DNA from: Plantago ovata
Taxonomy: Eukaryota; Streptophyta; Magnoliopsida; Lamiales; Plantaginaceae
Assembly: GCA_028274465.1 (NCBI GenBank)
Contig: CM051457.1
Location: 96,285,982-96,349,981 of the forward strand
Direction: 5' to 3'
Length of the DNA: 64,000 bases
A program made the translations under genes and the position numbers. The notes under the pieces are model-generated. The model was not told the origin of the DNA. It worked only from the letters and a program-made list of their open reading frames with translations, and ran no database searches. Below, in pieces: positions 57,560 through 64,000 of this stretch (positions within the stretch are counted from its first letter, which is position 1; each line of letters starts with the position of its first letter).

Positions 57560-59731
57560 CTAGACTACGAGCTGATCAAGTTGCATCTGCTCGAGCCACG
57601 CACCTAAAACTGAATGATCAATGGAGTCAGTCTGCGAAGAAGAATTTGGCTTCAAACCCTCACCGGATGGGGCAGCTGCTGCACCAGAAGAAACGGCGGC
57701 TGCGGCTGCTGGCTTTTCCATCATCTCAGGTGGTGATTCTTTCACAATCTCTCGTACCCAAGACAAGTCAGGCTCCTCTCCATTGCTGTTGCTGTTACCA
57801 TTATGCTCATACGAAGACCTCTTCAAACAACTTTGATCATCTCCATTCACAGACCAGTCAGCTTTCCCACTCGGAGAACCCCACTTTGACCAGCCATTGG
57901 CCATAGGGCCAACCATCGGACCTCGGTTGGGTCCCACATCTCGGGGGCTGAACCCAAGCATCTGCTGATGATGCTGCTGCGGCTGATTCTCACGCTGAGC
58001 AAATCCTGAGAGGTGGCGAGCGCTCATAGGTGACCCAGGGTCCATGCTTCTTGGTGACATTCTTGGAGATGAGGCACCCATGGAAGCCTGCAGTAGAGGA
58101 TGATCGATGTTTCGAGGAGAAAAGACCTTATTAGTAGTAATGGGTGACAAAATGCTCTGTTGCTGCTGAAACTGATTAAAAACTGTCGACTTATGTGTAG
58201 GAGAAAAAACACCAGAAGCCACAGGGTTATCAGAAAATCTAGGGGACGATGCAAGCTCAGAAGAAAAAAGCTCTTCAAGATTTGAAGGAGTTAGAGTAGG
58301 CTTGGACCGACCAGAACGGCCCAGCATCGCACCATTAGGGCTTGCCTGTGAAAAATGAGACAAGTCATTCAGGACATAACGCTGTGCTTCGTAGTCCTGC
58401 AAGTGATTTAGTTCCTCAGGAGGAATGTCACGGGCACTGAGGGAAGATCTGAGGCGACTTGACTGTAAATTGCTGCCAGGTAGGTGAAGAGTTGGGACAT
58501 TCACTTGAGGCCACCCAGAAGATGAATGAGACATGCCATTAGCTGTAGGTGACATTGCTTGATTGAATGCCGAAGGAGACATGACCGAATGATTAGTGGG
58601 TGAACCAGGGAGAAAGCTTAGGGCTGTAGCCATGTCCATGAAACTAGCTGATGCAGCAGCTGATCTTGGAGAGGGAACACCAGAGCCAGTAGAGACATAT
58701 AATGGGCGAAGCTCCTCCTGAGTATGGGCAAAAAAGCAAACTTGTCTTGCACAGCTTGTACCATCTTTGCAAAGTCTTGTTCGATACTGAGCTGGGTGGA
58801 GCCAACACTCGAACACACCATGTGCATACTCACACATATCGCCCCGCCTGCATGTACCCTTCCGAAACTCAGGACAAGGGACACAGCTGTAATGGAACTT
58901 ACGAGGATCCCTCCTCCGTGCATTTTCACCAGGGTGGACAAAAGGGCACTCAGTCCAATCATGAGAGTAGGCTCTTGAACATGGCCTGATCTTAAATGAG
59001 AACATACGAAACTCATCAGTAGCATAGATGCTGTTTCTAATGTCGGGAAGTGATGGATCAACAGGATATTGCTTCTTCTCAGACATAGAGTTATTCGTAA
59101 GCCCATCACTGAACTTCTGGGTTGTAGGTGAAGAAACTGAATCTGATGGTGAAGACGGAGACCTACTTCCAGGAAGTGACGATAAAACAGGCGAAGATGC
59201 ACTAGAACAAGATACCGAAACCGCCAAATTGCACTCACCAACCGACCCATCAGAAATATTGTTCAAAAGCAAATCCTCTAGCGCAGATCTCCCACCAGGA
59301 ACTTTGGGAGGCGCTACAATCACATCCACAGGGCGTCGTCCATTAGCATCCTCCACATTCGGATCCGCTCCAGCTGACAACAACAGCTTGATAACATCAA
59401 ACGAGTTCACAGAGCCTCCGAAAGCAGCACAGTGGAGAGCAGTCCACTTGTCTTTCCCACAGCACTTATTCAAGTCAACTTCAGGCAAAGCTACAATCAG
59501 CTTCAACACATCAACACTACCATAACTAGCAGCCACCATCAACGGCGTACGCTCTTCATGGACAATCTGCTTCGACCCTTTAGTACGTACATACCAAAGC
59601 CCAGGTTCATCAACTCCAGATAAATCAACCTCAATTGACCTCTTAAAAGCTTCAAGATCATTGTTTGCAGCTAGCTCAAGCAAACTCGAAAACGAATCCT
59701 CCGTATCCACAGACAAAACACAGCCTTTCAT
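57560..59731 (-). CDS. Tandem CCCH zinc-finger protein with ankyrin repeats (AtC3H30/56/66-type)
   Basis: This intronless 723-aa coding frame starts at 59731 ([14 protein letters not shown]). The longer frame from 59803 crosses a splice acceptor (TTGACTTGCAG, exon from 59764), so its extra 24 codons are probably intron and leader. Ankyrin repeats span about residues 60-135 ([59 protein letters not shown]). The CCCH region is preceded by an R-rich CHCH-like block ([20 protein letters not shown]). The fingers are C286, C294, C300, H304 (C-X7-C-X5-C-X3-H), then 16 residues and C321, C327, C332, H336 (C-X5-C-X4-C-X3-H), exactly the plant RR-TZF arrangement. The C-terminus has [19 protein letters not shown]. 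Relatives such as Arabidopsis OXS2/AtC3H30 move between cytoplasm and nucleus and act in salt, oxidative or ABA responses. That role here is inferred. Confidence 0.93.
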   Translation of the reverse strand: MKGCVLSVDTEDSFSSLLELAANNDLEAFKRSIEVDLSGVDEPGLWYVRTKGSKQIVHEERTPLMVAASYGSVDVLKLIVALPEVDLNKCCGKDKWTALHCAAFGGSVNSFDVIKLLLSAGADPNVEDANGRRPVDVIVAPPKVPGGRSALEDLLLNNISDGSVGECNLAVSVSCSSASSPVLSSLPGSRSPSSPSDSVSSPTTQKFSDGLTNNSMSEKKQYPVDPSLPDIRNSIYATDEFRMFSFKIRPCSRAYSHDWTECPFVHPGENARRRDPRKFHYSCVPCPEFRKGTCRRGDMCEYAHGVFECWLHPAQYRTRLCKDGTSCARQVCFFAHTQEELRPLYVSTGSGVPSPRSAAASASFMDMATALSFLPGSPTNHSVMSPSAFNQAMSPTANGMSHSSSGWPQVNVPTLHLPGSNLQSSRLRSSLSARDIPPEELNHLQDYEAQRYVLNDLSHFSQASPNGAMLGRSGRSKPTLTPSNLEELFSSELASSPRFSDNPVASGVFSPTHKSTVFNQFQQQQSILSPITTNKVFSPRNIDHPLLQASMGASSPRMSPRSMDPGSPMSARHLSGFAQRENQPQQHHQQMLGFSPRDVGPNRGPMVGPMANGWSKWGSPSGKADWSVNGDDQSCLKRSSYEHNGNSNSNGEEPDLSWVREIVKESPPEMMEKPAAAAAVSSGAAAAPSGEGLKPNSSSQTDSIDHSVLGAWLEQMQLDQLVV

Positions 59732-59764
59732 GTTGGTCGTATATCGTACAAAGCCCCAATTCAA

Positions 59765-60270
59765 CTGCAAGTCAACACCAAACATCTCAATCAAACCGAA
59801 CACTTTTATAATTTTATCTTTAATGTAATTGCACTACAATAGGAGACCTAAAACTAGCATCTTGCAGTTTCAGATTAATGAATTCTTTTTTTACAATAAT
59901 ACCCAACAATCTTTAATGTAATTGCACTACAATATAACAAAGGGGCAGACCTAAAAATAGCATCTTGCAGTTTCGGATTTTGAATTCTTTTTTTACAATA
60001 ATACCCAACTACTATTTCAATTATTTGGCATCAATAAATCTCCAATCACCCTCAATTAACATGTCTAAAAAATCAATCTTGCATTACTAAGATTATACTA
60101 CCAATTTAACTAGATGTCTAAAAAAAGGTAAAACCCTAGCTAGCAGAGACTCAATTCATTTGCACAGAATCAATCAATCAATCAACTAGGCCAAGTTGTT
60201 AACTAATCAAAAGATCTATGAATTTAAAGTCAACGCAAGTAAAAAAAAGGATGAGAAACGAAAAACTCAC
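59765..60270 (-). other. 5'UTR intron of the CCCH gene
   Basis: On the minus strand a donor GTGAGTTTTT follows TCATCATCG at 60271, and the acceptor TTGACTTGCAG ends at 59765. This gives a 506-bp intron rich in T, 33 bases before the start codon. The upstream leader (from 60271 to about 60600) is CT-rich, usual for a plant 5'UTR. Confidence 0.7.
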
Positions 60271-60813
60271 CGATGATGAATGAATCCAAAAGAGAAGATC
60301 TGATGAATCAATCAGTAACCAGTAAAGAAGTGAACTCAATCCATGATGGATCTACCAAGAAAAATAAAAAGAATAATCAGAATCAAGAACTGATCATCGT
60401 ACAGACATAATCACATGTCAAAGATGGATGGATACAGATGGGTGAGAGAAAAAGGAGATGGGTTTAGGTGTGCAGAGAGAGAAAGAGGAGTTGTTTTTGT
60501 TGAAATTGGGGGAAGATGGTTTTTTTCCAGAGGAGAAAAAATGGAAGGGAGGAGAGGAGAAGAAGATGAAATTGAAATGGAGATGAAATTTGGTTGAAAT
60601 GCACGCGAAATGAAGTGGAAATGAGAGTCAAGTTTGGGGAGACTGAGGCGGTGGGGCCCTCGGGTAGCGGACTTGAGGAGTGGGAGTAAATTGGTTTGGT
60701 TTCTAGATTTGGAGTCCGCCAATTAACGTCGGGAAGGGAGGGAAAAAAAGCATATCAAATGCTGCTGCCGGGTATATGTCCCACCGTCCCAGTCCGAGAA
60801 CAATTTTACACTA
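60271..60813 (-). promoter_or_regulatory. Leader exon and proximal promoter of the CCCH gene
   Basis: The strand transcribed has long CT-rich runs (60420-60590) typical of a 5'UTR or Y-patch promoter. I see no clear TATA box. The Stowaway MITE starts at 60814, so it lies within about 500 bp of the leader. Confidence 0.45.
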
Positions 60814-61082
60814 CTCCCTCCGTTATCTCTCGAAGTTTCCTATTGACTTTTTTCAATTAATACTGGAGTAGCTTTTAACTTTGACTCTCGATTACTCTTA
60901 AATTATAATGATAAAATATGTAATAAAATTTTATTATCCAAATTGAGATTTTTTATTTTCATAATATAATTTCGTTAAATATTTTATTTTATCAATATAG
61001 TTTAAGAGTAATCAGGAGTCAAAGTTGAAATTTGTTGATCAAAAAAAGTCAAACCATGAAGCTTCTGAGAGAACGGAGGGAG
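60814..61082. mobile_element. Stowaway-type MITE near the CCCH promoter
   Basis: This 269-bp element starts CTCCCTCCGTTATCTCTC and ends GAGAGAACGGAGGGAG, with TA target duplications at 60812-60813 and 61083-61084. The arms are complementary well into the interior. It belongs to the same broad family as 38637-38892 but is diverged. Confidence 0.92.
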
Positions 61083-61084
61083 TA

Positions 61085-61919
61085 TCATTTTTCCTTTTTA
61101 GACATAAATAAAATCGCATCTTTCATTTTATTGACATATTTGAAAAAGTTATAATAATTTTATATTTCATCCACAATTTTGAGTGCGCATAAATCTTAAA
61201 TAAAGTAAAAGAAGAAGATGGGCTATGAAAAGACAGGCCAAATAGAAAGAAGAAGAAGATAGAGAAAAGATAGAAAGAAGAAGAAGATAGAGAAAAGAAA
61301 AAGAAAATTATAAAAGAAAAGGGAAAAGGAATAAAATGAAATAGAAGGAAAAAAATAAAAGAGACCTAAGGGCGTGTTTGTTTTGCCAAAACGGAATTTT
61401 AGATTTTTGGCCGGCCAAATAAAATCCGACTATTGGGGTTGGATGTAATTCTGTGAATAAGGAGGCTTCATATGCAAAGAGGTGCAATAGTAGGGGTAGT
61501 GTATGATATTATGTCTTTCCAAATATACCAAAAAAAAAAAGTTTAAAAAAAACGTATAATAAAAATAGGAGTTGGAGCTCCGACCGGAGCTGTAGTAGTT
61601 CTGATCTAGAGCTTTACAGCTCTGATACAGAGCTGTAAAGCTTCAAGGCTGTAATAAGCTCCGATCGAAGTACTGAAATCGGAATTATTCCGTACCGGAT
61701 ATAAGGAAGATAGGGAAAAGAAGTAAAAAGCAATAAGAAATTAAGAGATAGAAAAAAGAATAGGTACATGAAATTAAAATCAATAAGGCCATGTCTGGTT
61801 TGCATGTTATGAATACTGACCAATAAGTTGGTCAACTGAAATCTTATTTTCTGGACCTAGATATAATTGTTGGCCTAAGAGAGACGCGGATGCAAAGTGG
61901 TAATCTAACGGGGGTAATA
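61085..61919. other. Low-complexity DNA with a perfect short hairpin
   Basis: A purine-rich stretch (61205-61370) contains a direct repeat of AGAAAGAAGAAGAAGATAG. 61373 starts GGGCGTGTTTGTTTTGCC, the usual opening of a PIF- or hAT-type MITE, but I found no matching end. AGCTTTACAGCTCT (61610-61623) pairs perfectly with 61629-61642. No gene. Confidence 0.4.
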
Positions 61920-63599
61920 TGAAGTTATCTCTTGACTTATAATAAAACTAGGATTTGCATCGCACGCTACACGTGCGAAGGCTTTCTCCTTGTTTATATA
62001 TATAATAAAACCAGTCGTCCTTTGGACTTACAGGACTTTATTCATCACATTTGTTGCCCCATATCCTTGGTGGACCCGTCGATGTCAGCTCTGAATAAGC
62101 AGTTGACCCAAGACACGATCCAGGATTATGGCTACATACAAATGGGGATGATAAGTGATTCTGTGAAGGATTCATCTCTCATGTGTAGCACAGGAGAGCA
62201 CTGCTCATAGTCGTTCATAGTTGTGATTGGTTAAACCGCTGGCCAGCGTATCAATATTATTATGATAGTCATAATAGATATTGGATTCACCATGCAACTC
62301 ACTGAAGACACCCGTGGATGTATTATTGGGATAGACACTTCATCGATCCTAGATGCATTCGAGTCAGTCAGATGAAGGGACGTTACCATCGCCGCGTTGA
62401 GCGCAACAAACTTCACAACGAAAGGGTTTGCTTTGAGAAACCTCTCAAACGTCCTCATGTATTAATATTGCAAATGGAACCGTCTAGGAATTCCATGTTA
62501 CCTAGTGTAGCACTTGCTTAATACAATGAGGCCCTATGGGTCACACTATGTGGTGATTCAGCTTATCTGAATATCCTTGAAGATGGAATCGCAATTAATT
62601 TAGAATTAATTGTGTTTGGTGAATTATAATTGATTTGGAATTAATTATAATAATTTGTGGCTCAATTAATGATTTGGAATTGTTAATTGAATTGGCTGAT
62701 TAATTGTATTTTATGTAAATACAATTAAAGATTATATTTTAGAAATATAATAGAGGTTTGATTTGAAAGGATATGTTAATTTAGAATTAATATATGCACA
62801 TGGGCAAAATCTACTAGGAGTTTGAATTGCCTTAGAATTATAAGTGGGTCCCAAAATCGGGACCCACCTGACCACCTTAGACGCGCGCGCAACAGTAGTA
62901 GTAGGGGAAGGAGTTCGGCTCCTTCCTCTATTAGAAGTCAAGGGATAAGTTAGATTTTTCTGATTGAGTTCTAATTTGATTGGGAATGAATCTAGACTTG
63001 AATTGGTTTCCTAGTGCGATAAGAATTAGATTCTTATTCCTTTATGAAGTCTAATTGATTATTCTTTAGGCTTCTATTGACTACTATATATAGTAGACTA
63101 TTAGAGAGCTTTTAACATGATTCAATACGATTGATTGAAGATCATTCTGAATCATTCTTACTACCAGTTTTCTTAGAGAAAATAAAAGCTCTCCCCTACC
63201 TCTCTATAAGCCGCGCGCGCCACTCTCACCGGAGGAAAATTGCCGCCCCATATTCTTGGCCACATAAAGAATATCCTAGCATTCTTTCCGATAATCTGTT
63301 CATCCGTGGATACCAAGGTTGAGGTTCAAAGAGCTGGAAACTAACTTTTATTGTCTTGCAGATAATCAAAGTATTGCAGATATCTTCGACTTCGACGAAG
63401 GAGATGATTCACCGGACTATTACGAAGACTTTATCGATTGGCGTATCGATTCAATACCTATTATTGCTTTTGGAGTATTGTAAGTCTTCTGATTAATGTG
63501 TTTATTATATACGCTATATACATGATCAATTAACCTGCATGTTAAGAAAATTTTGAAATTCCGCTGCGTACCCTAGGGGTAACTCTGACCATATTTTCT
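61920..63599 (+). mobile_element. Probable LTR-retroelement remnant (copia-like LTR)
   Basis: The right part has LTR-like traits: CTTGCAGATAATCAAAG, then TTCCGCTGCGTACCC and AGGGGTAACTCTGACC, reminiscent of the U5 end of plant copia LTRs. 62580-62760 is made of repeated AATTAATT and GGAATT units. The left part (61920-62520) has no recognisable coding sequence. No TSD or polypurine tract was fixed, so limits and class are uncertain. Confidence 0.35.
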
Positions 63600-64000
63600 T
63601 ACATCGGGTTCTCCACTACACCAGTCCAATGCTCGGGCCTTGGTCCCGGCAACTCGTTCCAATACGCATCCCACAAATCATAATGGTCGTGGTCAATGTA
63701 GTTAGCCCAAGCATGGGCCTCGTTGTGGACACGCAAAAGTTTGGCTTGGTGAACCCTTTGCCTGTAGATGGTGGACGCTTGTTGGTTGAAGACCTTCCAC
63801 ATAACCTGTGAATGCACACTAGGGACCCAATAGTACGTCTGCAATAGTTTAGTTACTTCAAATTACTTCAAATAAGTCAAACTTATATAGTAGAATAGTG
63901 GACGTATTCAACAATATAACAAAATTACTCAAGCTAGCTAGTGGGCGCCGCCTACCCATCTTGAATGCGGACGTACGTATTGTCAATAAACAAGGCAGTG
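63600..64000 (-). mobile_element. Fragment of a second CACTA-like element
   Basis: The minus-strand exon at 63838-63599 reads YYWVPSVHSQVMWKVFNQQA, STIYRQRVHQAKLLRVHNEA and HDHYDLWDAYWNELPGP, ending VVENPM and stop. It follows the acceptor AACTAAACTATTGCAG, identical in position to the CACTA exon at 29771-30020. The adjoining intron contains GGGCGCCGCCTACCCATC, also found at about 30187. The element continues past the window. Its terminal repeat was not seen. Confidence 0.65.

Noticed and set aside
57621..59525. Plus-strand ORFs opposite the CCCH gene
   Set aside because: Shadow frames of a coding sequence with clear ankyrin and zinc-finger domains on the minus strand.
59732..59803. Upstream Met (59803) as start of the CCCH protein
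   Set aside because: A strong splice acceptor lies between it and the ATG at 59731, and the extra residues do not fit the family.
61373..61919. Complete MITE starting GGGCGTGTTTG
   Set aside because: No matching inverted end or duplication found.

Overview
This window is nuclear DNA of a flowering plant, almost certainly a eudicot. The evidence is GT-AG split genes, plant Ty3/gypsy, Ty1/copia, L1-type LINE, CACTA, hAT and Stowaway elements, and two host genes of plant-specific subfamilies. I cannot name the species from sequence alone. About 80% of the window reads as transposable elements or their debris. No rRNA, tRNA, CRISPR or bacterial signal was found.

Layout. 1-26 kb is a nest of LTR retrotransposons. 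An Athila-type LTR (1-1035) cuts a chromovirus integrase (1036-1825 and 3435-3550). That integrase is also split by a solo LTR of another family (1831-3429, duplication CTCAT). A 5'-truncated, reverse-transcriptase-less LTR element follows (about 3551-8907), carrying a very acidic broken ORF. 8908-9960 holds no clear gene. A minus-strand Athila-like element (9961-14775) keeps gag and protease but has lost pol. It lies against a plus-strand Athila-like element that keeps only pol, the 3' noncoding region and the 3' LTR (14776-20529). Next comes the 3' end of a Tat/Ogre-like gypsy element: a decayed antisense ORF with introns and its own TATA box, then the 3' LTR (20530-26072).

26-48 kb holds a degenerate copia element (26073 to about 35530) split by a 4.4-kb CACTA transposon (29193-33589, TSD TCA), which itself contains a 1.6-kb hAT-like element (30308-31928). 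Further on are unclassified repeat debris, a Stowaway MITE, LINE tails, and a 5'-truncated L1-type LINE on the minus strand (42422-47715) with a solo copia-like LTR inside it (43115-44271, TSD AAACT).

48-61 kb is the gene island. A 13-exon MATE transporter of the FRD3/DTX42-43 citrate-exporter clade (53103-56194, plus) converges on a tandem-CCCH zinc-finger gene with ankyrin repeats (57560-59731, minus, with a 5'UTR intron). A second Stowaway MITE (60814-61082) sits in the distal promoter of the zinc-finger gene. 61-64 kb is repeat debris ending in a second CACTA-related fragment (63600-64000).

The two host genes need not act together. One is predicted to export citrate for iron or aluminium handling. 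The other is a predicted stress-response RNA- or DNA-binding regulator. Most retroelement ORFs here are broken by frameshifts or stops and should not be read as host proteins.
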